DNA of 64,000 nt, taken from contig CAIIXF020000005.1 in assembly GCA_903813345.2 (NCBI GenBank), positions 25,237,375 through 25,301,374 of the forward strand. Reading direction: 5' to 3'. This DNA is from Owenia fusiformis (Eukaryota > Annelida > Polychaeta > Sabellida > Oweniidae). Below, piece after piece: positions 12,101 to 23,850 of the stretch (position 1 is its first letter; every line of letters starts with the position of its first letter). The translations under genes were made by a program, and so were the position numbers. Below the pieces are notes generated by a model. That model was not told the origin of the DNA, searched no databases, and was given only the letters and a program-made list of their open reading frames with translations.

Positions 12101-12529
12101 TCGAAACTTCATATGGAATTAGTTGATCATTACATCATCAATTTGTTTTATTGTATGTTTAGGTTAAAGGATCTAAATCTTTTTAGATTCACACCTGACA
12201 ATGTACAATGTGTGTGTAAAGACATGCCTTGTATTTCATGCTCTTGTTCGATTTCAAAGATGGTTTTGAAGTTAGAGCAACTGAAATCTTGTGAACAAGA
12301 TGCTTCATGTCAAAAACTATACTTTGCTGTTTTTTATTCTGTTCCAAAGCCTAAATGATAAAATCAAGTCATGGGAAGATATCTTACCATTGTGTGTTTT
12401 AGCTGGGGTAGAATTGGCAAGTGGGGTATATTCTGGTGCTTGGTCTCCATTCAACAAACCTTGTTTGTCTGGTGTAATATTTGGGTTTACATCACCGTTG
12501 ACGTTCTGCTCGTAGAAGCCGTTACTCAT
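130..12529 (-). CDS. Equilibrative nucleoside transporter (SLC29/ENT family), 5' part, continues beyond left edge
   Basis: Five coding exons read on the minus strand, all with GT-AG borders and matching phases: 12388-12529 (ATG at 12529; the exon itself begins at 12540 after a TTTTTTCAG acceptor), 3202-3355, 2547-2628, 2009-2148 and 130-224. Together they give 204 codons plus one base. The N-terminus is hydrophilic and acidic (about 99 residues, with ISSSEDSSSDGEAPYDK just before the membrane part). Transmembrane segment 1 is in exon 2547-2628, with the family signature GIGTLMPWNMFITAQS. Segment 2 is in 2009-2148 (NFLSYVGIAAQVPNVILNG). Segment 3 is in 130-224 (WSIVVILCFILTVILAIVD). ENT proteins are membrane carriers that move nucleosides down their gradient and usually have 11 segments, so about two thirds of the protein lies off the window. 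The last codon is split after its first T, as expected for the Trp of a DSSEW motif. Whether it is closer to ENT1/2 or ENT3 cannot be told from this part. Confidence 0.9.
415..677. mobile_element. Mutator-like (MULE-type) MITE, copy 1
   Basis: A 263-bp non-coding element with terminal inverted repeats starting CATTCTCC on the left and ending GGAGGATG on the right, flanked by AGTTTCGT (407-414) and AGTTGCGT (678-685), an imperfect 8-bp target duplication. It is a close relative of the element at 26151-26400. The core has its own inner inverted repeat (CTGCTATAA / TTATCGCAG) and a hairpin TGTCGCA-gtgT-TGCGACA. Long TIRs with an 8-9 bp duplication are typical of Mutator-like elements. It has no coding capacity and lies in an intron of the transporter gene. 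Confidence 0.7.
757..832. repeat. Short perfect palindrome
   Basis: The word AGCGGGCAGATATA is present, then repeated and followed by its own complement TATATCTGCCCGCT, giving a nearly perfect 29-bp palindrome around 803-831. A half copy lies about 45 bp to the left. Probably a remnant of a foldback element. Confidence 0.6.
1095..1240. mobile_element. Foldback (palindromic) element
   Basis: About 146 bp that folds on itself almost end to end. The arm GGTTCAGGATATTTGGATTA is answered by the complement of TAATCCCAATATCCTGAACC, and the centre is CCCTCGGG-acctacgg-CCCTCGGG. It resembles short palindromic MITEs. No coding capacity; it lies in a transporter intron. Confidence 0.65.
1444..2000. repeat. 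132-bp minisatellite followed by TTGTA-type simple repeat
   Basis: TACATCC-containing units begin at 1444, 1551, 1683 and 1815. The last two periods are exactly 132 bp; the first is 107 bp and lacks an internal block. Each unit has a unique part (AAAGGAACATTCTCAAGGCA and onward) and a low-complexity part made of TTGTA and TTGTAT words. The simple repeat continues to about 2000, only 9 bp from the splice donor of the transporter exon 2009-2148. Because 132 is a multiple of three, the minus strand stays open through the array; this is not evidence for a protein. Confidence 0.85.
2417..2512. repeat. Three tandem copies of a 32-bp unit
   Basis: The unit is built on GGTAACCAAGGTGACAATGA and is present three times head to tail with one or two base differences. 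It lies in the intron next to the transporter exon 2547-2628. Confidence 0.85.
4776..4850. repeat. Three tandem copies of a 25-bp unit
   Basis: CAAAGCCTTCTCTATTTT followed by (G or C)AGAGGA is repeated at 4776, 4801 and 4826 with one base difference. Intronic. Confidence 0.9.
5613..5900 (-). promoter_or_regulatory. Promoter-like segment with candidate alternative first exon
   Basis: Two NRF1-type sites, GCGCATGCGC at 5806-5815 and GCGCATGCG at 5858-5866, flank an ATTGG box (inverted CCAAT) at 5836-5840, in a stretch with more CpG than the surrounding intron. On the minus strand a consensus donor, GAG then GTAAGT, lies at 5613-5618, so a transcript starting near 5.8 kb could splice toward the transporter exon at 3355. 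The short ATG frame ending at that donor does not fit the phase of that exon, so any such exon would be untranslated. No RNA evidence is available. Confidence 0.35.
7553..7860. repeat. Foldback remnant with CRE-like palindromes
   Basis: CAATTGTGACGTCAGCGGG (7754-7772) is answered by CCCGCTGACGTCACAATTG (7793-7811), a perfect 19-bp inverted repeat around a 20-bp loop. Each arm contains TGACGTCA, the cAMP-response-element palindrome. To the left, a unit of about 60 bp starting TTGTTAGTACCTCAA is tandemly duplicated. It lies inside the 3.48-kb element. Confidence 0.6.
8570..8775. repeat. Palindromic repeat, copy A
   Basis: CAATTGTAGACCTCTCC near the left end pairs with GGGGAGGTCAACAATTG near the right end, with matching inner parts (GTAAACC and GGTTTAC). 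Related to copy B at 8938-9100. The tail contains TACTGTTGACC words also seen near 8238 and 8258. Confidence 0.55.
8938..9100. repeat. Palindromic repeat, copy B
   Basis: ACAATTGTTAACCTCTC on the left pairs with the complement of GAGGGGTCTACAATTGT on the right. The same family as 8570-8775. The 128-codon open frame over it is a by-product of the repeat. Confidence 0.5.
9663..9810. mobile_element. 148-bp MITE with 6-bp target duplication
   Basis: The ends are CACTGTTCCACAG and CTATGGAACAGTG, a 13-bp inverted repeat with one mismatch. GTTTAT is present directly outside both ends (9657-9662 and 9811-9816). It is nested inside the 3.48-kb element and therefore younger than it. Confidence 0.6.
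10383..12387. other. Transporter intron, nothing recognised
   Basis: AT-rich intron between the large element and the first coding exon of the transporter. I see no gene, tandem array or clear repeat. Confidence 0.6.
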
Positions 12530-12540
12530 CTTTGTGAATT

Positions 12541-15500
12541 CTGAAAAAAACAGTTAATTTTGTTGTAGAGAATGTCATTGAAATGTTTTTATTTTATGTT
12601 ATGTTTTCTGAGAAACGCCAAGAGACTGATTTGTCTTCCTATATTGAATCAGCTTTCAGCCTCTTATCTTCAAATATTTTATAATGAACCAGAACAATGT
12701 TCTACAAACATCTTGACATATGAACTACCAAACCATGCAATACAATAGTACTGTTCTCCACAAGATTTTTTCTCAAGAAGGTGCATAATTCTTATATTCA
12801 TATTTCAGACCAAATTTGGTCAAATTATGCAAAATTCTCATAATTTTTCTAATTTTCAATGGCTGCAAATGGATTTTCAGGTGTATGCAAGCCAAAAGCT
12901 CAGGTGTGTGTTGCGCCCACTTCCTTTAATGCTGGGGAGATCATTAATAATATACTGACCAGAAATCATATCTAAAAACTCAAAACCTTGTCAAAATCAT
13001 GAAATAAACCACAACTAAGGCATATAAATTCAAAATTACTGTCATGATTGAATTTATCTATTTGAGTTGGTTTTTTTTGGTATAAGACGCTATTTTAAGA
13101 GAATCCAAAGTAGCACTTGATTTCTTAGGTTGTTACATCCTGATCAGACACAAGTTTAGTGAAGTATCTAAATAAACAGACAGGATTCATATAAGTACCC
13201 CCACTTGGTTTTCTATATAGACTTCCTTCTCATTTTTAAATTCACAGAATAATAAAACAAATAACAATACGTCAGCACTTTTTGGTGTTGACATAAAAAT
13301 CATTTTCAGTTTGTTTTTGATAGCCTTTTGGTTTCATATACAGTCGTACATTGCCAGAGGGTCACATTCTAGTATATGCAGACGAAGCTCTCTTTTAAAG
13401 AAAAATTAATTATTAATTTGGTAACAACAAAAATATCCCATGTAGAATGAAATATTTAACAGACATCTCATGAGATCATAATCAAATTGATACAAAGAGC
13501 ATTTACTACTCATATGTCATCAACTAAAAGTATAGCTTTCCATTTGAGACTGAGATTTATCTCATTTGATAGATCCCCCAAGAAATATTCATATCACCTG
13601 ATATAATGCAATTGTATAGAATGAAGTCTGGGATTTTAAATATATAATTCTCATATGTTGACCTTTTGTGACCTTTTGTATGACCTCAAACTTTAAAACA
13701 TAAAATTGATCTACTTGACTATTGTCTAGCATACTGGCATACTGCTCTCTATAGTTTCCTTTATTTGAAAAGACAATTCAGACTGTCATGACAAGTTTAA
13801 AGGCCATAAATAATATTTTATAAAATAGTCAGACAAAACAAAACAAATGGACAGATAGATCACCATGTAGATCAGTTAGTCGTTAGTAGTTCCCTTTGCT
13901 TATTTTTATAAGGAATTCTTATCAAATAGAACAAATAGAAAAAACCAAGATGCTGTGGCAAGTCTAACCACCACGCTTTAAAATAATAAAAATGCCATTT
14001 ATTTGTTTTTGAGGCTAAAAGTTAACAAACACTTGTGAATACCAAATTAAGAAGTTCAAAATAATTTTTAGTTCCTTCATGAATTACCAAGCCATAGTGA
14101 TAACCAATTCATTAATGATGATTATATAAATCACATTTTTGAATTCTTTTCAATGGAATATTAGAAGAAACTGACTATCATTTGGGTTATTTAATGGGCT
14201 TTAAAGACTATCAGTCTACATTGTGTCATTGTAATTCCTCTGTGCCAAATTTATCAGCCATACATAATTAGACTTGGCACCTTGAATTCTAAACACTTGT
14301 TGCCTTGTCTTCTTTGCACATTTACCAAAACTCATCTTCCAATGAGCCTTTCATTATAAAAACTTAATTCCATGGAATCATAGATGACATTTTCCATTCC
14401 CAATCTCCCTAAGTTATATTTAATTTGTTATTTGTGACTAAGGTGTCCTCTAAATCTCGAAAGATCATTTTTTACTATGATACACTGACTTTGAAATGTC
14501 TTTCTGACTTTGTGAAAATCACGAAATTGCAATAAACCTATTTCTTTTACTGGAATGCCATGGAGGTGCCATTAAGTATCTACTAAAATTCTATTGAATT
14601 TAGAGGGCATAATAAATTGTTAAATGAAGGTCGCTAGTAACAATGCCATATTTGTAAGACTGAGTTGGCTAAATGGCGTCATCTCCAACGTCATCCTTGG
14701 TCCAAGGGTATTTCAATTTATGCAATGAGCTGGTACAGTGACGTCTAATCTTGATGGCTTAAAATGTGAGATGGAGACTGTTAAAAACTCTCAAAATCTA
14801 TATCTAATGTAACATATTTCATAATTCCAAAAAGCTGATCGTACATATACAGTATGTACTTATATATCCCTATTATAGCCAATGATGATTCGTATGAATA
14901 TTGAGACTAATTATAGTCCAACTGACAGATAATCAACAGCTCTTATGATTAACTTCATTTCATATCCATGGCAACATGCCGCAACAATTGATTTTGATAA
15001 TGATATATAGATAGAAATAAACATCTTACCTCACTTGGTCCCTCATACCTAGTAGAATCTCGATAGAAAATGAGTTCTGCCAAGCGAATATATAAATTGA
15101 ACTGTGTATCCGGGATCTAGTTGCATTTTATATAGACAAATGTTGGGCTAATATTAATAACAAGACACTTGTTCATATACAAGTTCTTCATTTTTATATC
15201 AAAACAAGAATTTCTGTAACCTCTTTACAATGAGTTATGGGCCTATCTAAGATCAATACTTCAAATGAATTTCAGAAAAAAATGTTTTCTTTTTTTGCAG
15301 TATGTATTCTGTAACCATTTTTGGTACTTTCCTAATGCTACTTGCCCATACTTTTCATTCTATGTTTTCATTTCACCATATTCACTAGAACTACATAATT
15401 CACTAAGAAGTACATATATATATGGTCCAAATTAAGTTGAATGTAACTACATGTACTATTCGTTATAATACATTCAATGCACGACTGAACAGATATAAGA

Positions 15501-16918
15501 TTAATCAGAATATAAAAGATTATGAGACTTTCTTCAACCATAAACCCCGCATCTTCACCCCTTGGGCCTCACTGCATTTGATATAGAATCTGAGCAGGCA
15601 AAGACTTGCATCCCAAGCATTAATCTTACTTTCCATTCTCTCATTAGCTGCCTTTCAGTATTATCAACCGTGGAGACGTTTTTGTCTCTTCCATGCAAAT
15701 GGGTAATTTGATAAATTGTTCAGACAGATCAACTCTGTTGTCATCAGTAAGAAAACCAAACTGGTGTAAATAATTAAAGACCTGCTCTTTTTATGGACCT
15801 TTTTAGATTACCTTTCTACGTACGTACATGTACTTTCTCCGAGAATTTTTCTGATTGGGTTAAAAATCCTTGATCACATATTTCCAAAAAATACCTCCAC
15901 AAAACATGAAAAATTTGTTAGCTAAATATTCTCATATTTCATTTTTATCTCTCTTATTAGTTTAAGGAAAAGCTAAGAAATTGACAATGAAAGACACAGC
16001 AATAAGTGATGGAGATGGCAATTACAGCTGCCTACTGAAAACAAGTTCATGGGGAGAGTAAGCATATAAATAATGCATACTGTAAAAGCATTCCCTTCCT
16101 CAGGGACAAGACTGTTTACAGTCATGTTAATGCCACTACAGTGAAACATGTACAGGGTGTTCCAAAAGTAACAGGACTGGTACTGGTGTAAAAGGGTGGG
16201 TGGTCCTATCAAATTTTGGTCCTACTCTCTATTGATTTATATGGTGACCTAATTACAATTATTTTCCTTATTATTTATATACAGTCAGGGCCAGTAAGAG
16301 AAAAAATCCGAGGGACCATAATTTCTTTCACACTGGTATTTTATTAATTCTGAACCAAATGTCTTCAAATTTTTACAAAATGTACTTTGAGCATCTGAAC
16401 ATCTAATCTGAATGCCTCTCAATCTGAATACTTTTTTGAGACCCAATTTTTTTTATCTGCCATTGACTCACATATTTATAAAACCTTGATGAAAATTATC
16501 AAATTATTTCAAAAGGTTAAATCTAATGTTCATATCTTCTGACCTGATAAATAACCTCAATGAGCTTAATGAAAGTATGTCACACTGGTTTGTTATTTTA
16601 TCTCTACTTTGACATCTTTCCAAATATGAAATGACAGAACTCTGTGTTCTCAATAGGATTTCCTCAAGAAGGTGTGGTCAATTTGAACAGTTTTGCAAAA
16701 ATCTGGTAGAAAAGCTAATTTTTCATGATTTTCAAGTGAATGTAAACCTGCACTCACACCCACTTGCTATACTGCTATTTATTAAGAGTTAGGCAAATAC
16801 TAGAATTATGTTGTTGAGCAAACATTAACAAATGAACACAAGCTATATTCCAGTGCTACTTTAAATGAACAACCCCATTGAACAAAATGATTTGGAAGAA
16901 CTCCTATTTTAAAACTAG
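12541..16918. other. First intron and upstream region of the transporter, no further gene
   Basis: AT-rich sequence. A word related to the TGTCACCAC terminal repeat family (CACTTTTTGGTGTTGACATA near 13275) is the only recognisable repeat piece. No open frame resembles a known protein. Confidence 0.5.
15030..15095 (-). other. Possible 5' UTR exon and promoter of the nucleoside transporter
   Basis: The first coding exon (12388-12540) starts at a splice acceptor, so an untranslated exon must lie upstream. On the minus strand a good donor, GAG followed by GTAAGA, sits at 15028-15029. The exon would lie just right of it; its 5' end is not defined and 15095 is a guess. The flanking DNA is AT-rich, without CpG enrichment. 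A rival upstream exon cannot be excluded. Confidence 0.3.
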
Positions 16919-17531
16919 ACAACAGCGACGCCAAAGCGTAGCAAATCCCAAAAATGGCCACCTTCTACCAAAAGTTTCATAAGACAGTGTGCCATGCTTT
17001 TAGTATTCACATACCAAATATGAACAAAATCGCTCCGCTACTTTTCGAGTTATAGTAAAATATGTTAAAATGTCCGCCTTCAACCAAAAGTGTCCTTAGA
17101 CAGTGTGCCATGCTTATAGTATTCACATACAAAATATGAACAAAATCACTCCACTACTTTTCAATTATAGCGAAAATCGTAAAATAGCGAGTAAAGGCAG
17201 TCATTTTTCAAGATGGCTGCCATGCGCTTCTTTAAGATCTACACTTCTAGCTTTATTAATGTCCTATATCATTTTTTTACATTTAAAACATATTGCTAAT
17301 AGAGTTTTACATATTGTACCTAAATTACTGTAAAATCGGCACTAAAATGGCCGCCATTTTGAAAATCAGCTTTCGAGCAGAACTTCTACCCATATAGGGT
17401 ATATGTTTACAAAATATGAACAAAATCGGGCCAACGGTATTTGAGTTATTGCCCGAACAGACAGACAGAAGAATGTACAGACGGACGGAGGCGTTCCCTA
17501 TATCCCTACGAACTTCATTCGATGGGATAAT
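16919..17531. repeat. Composite 'ATGGCCGCC' repeat, family A, shortened copy
   Basis: It starts AACAGCGACGCCAAAGCGTA, carries about two modules of roughly 130 bp that include ACAAAATCGCTCCGCTACTT and ATGGCCGCC words, then a GACAGACAGA / GACGGACGG simple repeat, and ends CATTCGATGGGATAATAA. The reverse-orientation full copy is at 54941-56140; further pieces are at 23034-23325 and 60316-60530. Confidence 0.7.
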
Positions 17532-19347
17532 AATTGATAAATAAAACTCATAAAGTAGCCTTTACAATGTGCCATTTATATTCATTACATAGGTTATACA
17601 GATAATTCTTACAAAATGTATTTTTAATTCAAACTTGTATGATTTCAATTCCAAAGGTTGAAATTGATATACATGTACTAGACGCAACAAAAGAAACAAT
17701 AGAAACCTGATACACTGTATCTACTATATATAATAGGACATCTCAAGCATACTTATACTATATACCCTACTTACTGTACTGAATAAACTCTGCCTGAACT
17801 CTTTGAAATAAGCCTCGAGTATAATGTCAATTTATCAAGGGGCCTATTTCAAAATATAAAATAGAAGAAATTAGCAAGGAATATTTCATTACGAATATTA
17901 CATTCAAAATTATAAAAAATTGCATTTCAATTCAACCAGTAGATAATAAAAAAAATGTGGAAAAGCATCTAATGTTTTGAGCCAAGTAAATATAGATTTT
18001 TTTATTATTATTTAGCTGGATGCTTGGCACTCACCATTCAGGGGTCAAATGTTATGCTAGTATAGATTTCCCATATTGAATTTAATCATTTAAATCTGAC
18101 AATGAATGTTGTATGACAGTATGATACTTCAATACTTCAAATCTATCAAAACCATCTAATTGATAAGGCACAAGTTTAAAGATAATTAAAGCTCATCAAA
18201 GCGTTTTCTGAAGTATCCTCATCAGCTAACAGACTATATTGACTTGATGAACTTTGATAAGAAATATACAACAAACAATAACGCAGATGCGAGTAGGTAG
18301 TTACCAGATTCACCACCAGGTGGCTCGTTCGGGTCAGATAGCATGGCAGGTATAGTAGAAAGTTCCCTTTAACTTAAATTACATCTATTTGCGTGGTTTA
18401 ATTTTCATTTAACCCTTATGTATCTAATAGTTATGCAAATTAAAATATGACCAGTAAAAGAAAATGTTATCTGTCCAATACAAGAGAAGAAAATTCACTT
18501 TTTGTGATTTTGTAACATGGGGTCTATGGGGAATCAACCCGAACAAGAAGTCACTTTTTCAAAAAAAAATTAAATTTTCAAAGTTGATAGACAATTTTCG
18601 AAACCATATTTCTAGATGTACTCTTACATGCAGATTTCAAATATGAGATCACTTTGACTGAATTTTGAATATTTAATGACGTAAATCAAGATTATTTCTA
18701 CTCGCATCTAGTCTATTCAATGAGTATAACTATAACTAATAAAAAAATTAGCAACTCCCTCAAGTAGCTAATCCCACCAAACGATACATTTTGTCAATGG
18801 GGATAGTTGGGGTTTGTTTTCCTTCTGACTGCTGTTGTTTTTATATTCATCCAGGTTCTGTAACAATGTTTTGTCCTTTAGCATACATATTGTAATACTG
18901 AACATTCTTGACAAAAATAACCAGGCAATGGTTTCTTTTCTTTTTGGCAAAATCTGCATGACATGTCATCATGTAAAATATTCTGAATATTTGAACCAAA
19001 TCAGACAACAGGAATTTGAGTTATCGACGATTACATATAAAAATCCAAACCCTTTTATCAAAACTTATTGAACACCCTCTTTACTTTATTACAAGTTCTA
19101 TGCACATATTACTTTTAAATATCTGCTTAGTTCAAAGCAATAAACTAATATGTACTATTCTTAATATGACATCAAGTGTACATCTGCAATGTGGAGATAA
19201 TTCAAGCTGTTCACAGCTACTGTAAATCTAGAAATATTTGTGATAAAAAGCAGCAGTACTCGAGGAACTCAAAGTACTCGATACAATTTCATTTCTTTAT
19301 TTCACAATGATTGAAATAGATTGTACAATGCTTAACAAGACACACAG
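17532..19347. other. Intergenic, nothing recognised
   Basis: AT-rich DNA with short chance open frames only. A 12-bp inverted repeat AGATGCGAGTAG at about 18294 and 18690-18711 is too short to call an element. Confidence 0.5.
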
Positions 19348-19349
19348 TG

Positions 19350-20792
19350 ATAAATATCGCACTTTGAAGAGCAAACTGGCCACCATGCAATTTACCCAGC
19401 ATGTCCAAAACCTAATCAGACCTTGGCACTAGTCTGCTCTTGCATCTGTAAACATTTCAAGTTGACAAGGTTAGCAGTTTTCCTGCAATTTTGATGACAA
19501 GAATTTATTTGTAGTCTTGAACTTTGGGAAAATTTAGATAACATTGTTTGTGACCTAATTTGATGACCTTCGACCTTGAAAATTTCACTTTTTCAGACCT
19601 CAGTAGGTCTTTTGTAATTAGCTGACCTAAATTTAAATCCAAAATATCAATTTAGAAAATCAAATTTTTGACCTTTTCAAGGCCACTGAAGGTCAACGAA
19701 AGGTCAAATCTGAAATCTAAGGTCAGATTTGAACTTTTGAGAACTTGTTGATGTTTTTGAAAAAAAAAATTGGTCAATTTGGAGCAAGTTGAAAAATTCA
19801 AAATGGCCGCCAAATTGAAAAATTCAAAATGGCCACCATGTAATTCAGCCAGCATACCCAAAACCTAATCAGATCTTGGCAATAGTCTGTTCTTGCATCT
19901 GTAAAAATTTCAAGTTGAACGGATAAGTGGTTTTCCTGGAATTTTGATGACAAGATTTGTTGAAAAATTCAAAATGGCCACCATGTAGTTTACCCAGCAT
20001 GCCCTTAACCTAATCAGATCTTGGCACTAGTCTGCTATTGCATGTGTAAAAATTTCAAGTTGAACAGGTTAGCGATTTTCTTGGAATTTTGATGACAAGA
20101 ATTGATTTGTAGTCTCAAACTTTGAGAAACTTGGATAACATCATTTGTGACCTAGTTTAATGACCTTGACTTTCGACCTTGAAAATTTCACTTTTTCAGA
20201 CCTCAGTAGGTGTTTTGTAATTAAGCTGACCTAAATTTAAATCCAAAATATCAATTTAGAAAATCAACTTTTTTGACCTTTTCAAGGTCACTGAAGGTGA
20301 ATGAAAGGTCAAATCTGAAATCTAAGGTCAGATTTGAACTTCTGAGAACTTGTAGATGTTTTTTAAAAAAAAATTTGGTCAATTTGGAGCAAGTTGAAAA
20401 ATTCAAAATGGCCGCCAAATTCAAAAATTCAAAATGGCCACCATGTAATTCAGCCAGCATACCCAAAACCTAATCAGATCTTGGCAATAGTCTGCTCTTG
20501 CATCTGTAAAAATTTCAAGTTGAACGGATAAGTGGTTTTCCTGGAATTTTGATGACAAGATTTGATGAAAAATTCAAAATGGCCGCCACATAGTTTACCC
20601 AGCATGCCCTTAACCTAATCAGATCTTGGTACTAGTCTGCTCTTGCATCTGTAAAAATTTCAAGTTGAACAGGTAAGCAGTTATCCTGGAAATTTGATGA
20701 CAAGATTTGGTTTATGTCCCGCCCGCACGCCCAAACGCCCGCCCAACAGCACAAGACGACGACAATATAGCACTTTTTCAAAGTGCGATAAT
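19350..20792. mobile_element. Composite repeat, family B, with TATCGCACTTTGAA ends
   Basis: Terminal inverted repeats TATCGCACTTTGAA (left) and TTCAAAGTGCGATA (right, near 20779-20792). Inside, a block of about 600 bp is duplicated: AAATCTGAAATCTAAGGTCA and its surroundings occur near 19710 and again near 20310. Each block ends in a module with AAATTCAAAATGGCCGCCA followed by TAATTCAGCCAGCAT. A GC-rich simple repeat (GCCCGCACGCCC...) lies just inside the right end. No transposase is seen. The GGTCAAAT-AAGTCAGATTTGAA module is shared with the family C element at 34068-35090. Confidence 0.65.
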
Positions 20793-21190
20793 AATATATG
20801 AACCTCCAGCCATATAAATTCAACAAAAGACTTTGGCTTTACTGCTCATTAAAAGAAAAGCATATCATTTTTACTGATGGGAAATTGCGAAATAGAGAAT
20901 AATACCGGTTTAATGCCTAGTTACTGATTTCTATCCAAGGTTACCTTGATAGAGTGTTTTCCCTGTTATGGACTAGTTCTAGTTGTTTACAAACTTGCAC
21001 TCATTACAGGATTATTATGAGGTCTAGACCAACAATGATAATATTTTGGTCCAGGCATATTTATATGTTAACCTCCTTCTTAGTCATTACTATGACATCA
21101 TCATCATCTAAAACATTGTAAACCAATATTGCATGTACTGTTATTGACCATCTCTGAACCAATCAGAATCGAGAATTCAATGCAATGCTA

Positions 21191-21234
21191 CCAGGGTCCA
21201 CTGCCAGGGTCCACTGCCAGGGTCAGCTAATATA
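21191..21234. repeat. Short tandem repeat, 14-bp unit
   Basis: CCAGGGTCCACTG is repeated three times, the last copy incomplete, next to a short TA run. Confidence 0.8.
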
Positions 21235-21518
21235 TATATAAGCACAAATGCCAAAGTGAAAAACACCAAAAAAAAATTAAAACAGAGCTTGACTGCCGGG
21301 TAGATCACTGATCCATGTGCTCCATGATAAAGAAATAGCCATTCATGTCTATGGATAAGGGATTATTAAAGGCAGAAATACATTTTACTTGACCTATTAT
21401 AACTACTTTACGTTTACAATAAATCAGATCATTGACTCCACACTTAGTTATCAAGACTGCAACTTGAACTTCAAACTAGATTGTTTTTGCAACACCCTAT
21501 CAATTTAGTATTATCCTA

Positions 21519-21910
21519 GAGTCCATTTCACTGTTTAACTGCGTCAGTAAAAGCTAAAAAAATAAGAAATCAAAATATCATTTTGCAATAATATATGGAA
21601 AAATATATTCCTAATGTACATGAATGACATTTATATATCTTGGATGTCTTCTAGTTTGGCTTATAAAGTGTGTGGCATCTCATATTTGGATGCTTCTTTG
21701 CCATGCTATTTTCAATAAGATTAACATGGTTGAAATTCTTCAAATTACAAGACAGCACAGGCTTATTGCACAAAAAACTAAAAAATCGGAAATATACAAA
21801 TGTCATTCATGTACATTATGCATATACTTTTCCATATATTATCGCACAATGGTCTCCCAATTTCTTATTTTTGCCGTTCCACTGACGCAATGAAGCAGTG
21901 AAATGGACTC
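21519..21910. mobile_element. TA-flanked palindromic MITE (Tc1/mariner-like)
   Basis: GAGTCCATTTCACTG at the left end is matched by CAGTGAAATGGACTC at the right end, directly bordered by TA at 21517-21518 and 21911-21912. The arms pair over about 115 bp, with a non-paired centre. TA target sites are the mark of Tc1/mariner-type elements; no transposase is present. Confidence 0.75.
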
Positions 21911-21912
21911 TA

Positions 21913-23033
21913 GCATATGTTAAAATAAACAAATTGTATATAAAAAAGAAAATATTGAACTTAATGCATCTTAATAATTTAAGACTTTATCTTTAGTATT
22001 GTTCCTGTCTTTAGTTCTACAGTGTGGGCCAAATATATATATTGGTCTCAATGTAAACCATCATTCTTATGAAAATGATACTGATTTTCAAGCTAAGGGG
22101 GAGTCAACTTAATTAGTTTTTAAGATTTAAACTTTAGCAGAACACTTTCATCAATTTTGGATAAAAACATTGCATTGTAATAACATAGTGACTGAAAATA
22201 ATTAGTAAGTAAAAGTGGCATTCCGCGGTAAGGTCCCAAAAACGATGTCTAGTTCCTAGTATTATTTCTAAGTTCTGTTTACTAGTAGCAAATTTTACAA
22301 TATCTTCTCCTGGGAAATTATTGCCATTTTAGCTATTTGTGCACTTACTATGAAGGTTACCTACCTACGTCCTACATTATATAAATGCGTAAAGGGCAGA
22401 CTCAAAAAATGTATTATTTTAAGATGCACTGTCTGTTAGCAGGGTCAATATTGGGTTTCGCATCCCATGTTTTTTTACATTCAAACATGTAAAATTTCAT
22501 TTATTTTGAGAAGAGATATTTATCAAAAAGGCTTCTTATAAGGCTAACATTCTTGACCTACTTGCTTGGCTCTAATCTACTTCATTTTTGATACAGCTGT
22601 ATATGGTATCTTGACCCAATTAATCATGTCATATAAATGACAGACCGGTCACTACTAAGCACACAGTGAACATTAAAATATACCGAGCATGCCCCTAAAC
22701 TAGTTTTCAAGAAATCTATTAGGGTTATTTCAATATACAAGAAATAACCCTACAACTTTCCATTATGAAAGGTAATAAATCTCATGTCTGCAACTTCAAA
22801 ATCTTACTCATTAAATTTACCCAGATTATAATATATTTATAGTAACAAAGGTGTGAAATGGAAATTAAGGGAAAGCAATATTGGAAAGGGATAATGTTAA
22901 GATGTGGATAAGGGTATAAATGTTATCAACAGATCAATGTTGCAGTGAATAAAAATGAAGAAGTAAAGCATATAATCATATTCCTTATCCATTTTACTAA
23001 GATTAGTCCTGATTATGGTCCTAATAACTATAT
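21913..23033. other. Intergenic, nothing recognised
   Basis: AT-rich DNA; no gene, tandem array or inverted repeat that I can support. Confidence 0.5.
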
Positions 23034-23325
23034 AACAGCAACGCCAAAGCCTAGCAAATGCCATCGAACACCAACGGCTGCCACTTTTACAAAATCCTTC
23101 TACTACTTTTTCAGTTATATAACACATATAAAAATGGCCACTATTATCAAAATGGTCGCTCGCTATAGCCAAATTGTCATGAGAAAGTGTATTATGCTTT
23201 AAAGTTGGCACAAACTTTATAAAATTCCAACACAATCACACCGACATACATGTAAATGGTGGCCATTTTCAAAATGGTCACCTTCTAGCAGTATCATAAA
23301 ACAGACGGAGGTTTTTTCGATGGGA
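23034..23325. repeat. Composite repeat, family A, short copy
   Basis: Begins AACAGCAACGCCAAAGCCTA and ends TCGATGGGATAATAAAA, the two ends of family A, with only about 290 bp between them; most of the modules and the CCGT-type simple repeat are missing. Confidence 0.65.
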
Positions 23326-23689
23326 TAATAAAACAATGGTTTGAGATGATGATATTCTAAAATTCATTTGAACCCATTTGCCAATCTACTTGCACCCACT
23401 TTACAATCCACTTGCACCCACTTGACAAATATTACACTATTATATTACAGAAGTATAGACCCCATCAATATGTGTAACAGCATTGCACGTTATATTACAC
23501 AAGTTGAAGTAGGACACTTATTTGCATGATATATGTACAGTGCTTGCAATATCCAGTCACCATGTTTGATATTATGAAAATGACTTGTGTCAAAATGTTA
23601 GGGTAACCTTTGATGTTATAGCAGAATAAATCAAACAATCTAGCTTATTAAGTAAATATCCAATTACCTTTTTAATGGATGACGGTTAT

Positions 23690-23850
23690 CTAAATGAGAT
23701 ACTCAGGATTTACGATCAGCAATCACGAAGATCTGATCAATCACGAGATCTGATCAGGATTAAAGATCAGTAATCACGAAGATCTGATCAATTACGTTTC
23801 ATGAAGATCTAATCGGGATTTCTTAATCAGCAATCACGTAGATCTGAAAA
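23690..23850. repeat. Degenerate tandem repeat rich in GATCTGATCA
   Basis: Four degenerate units of about 50 bp containing CAATCACGAAGATCTGATCA. The AGATCT and TGATCA words are self-complementary, so the array is also palindromic. Confidence 0.7.

Noticed and set aside
18293-18712. AGATGCGAGTAG inverted repeat 420 bp apart
   Set aside because: Only 12 bp match and no target duplication is visible; this may be chance.
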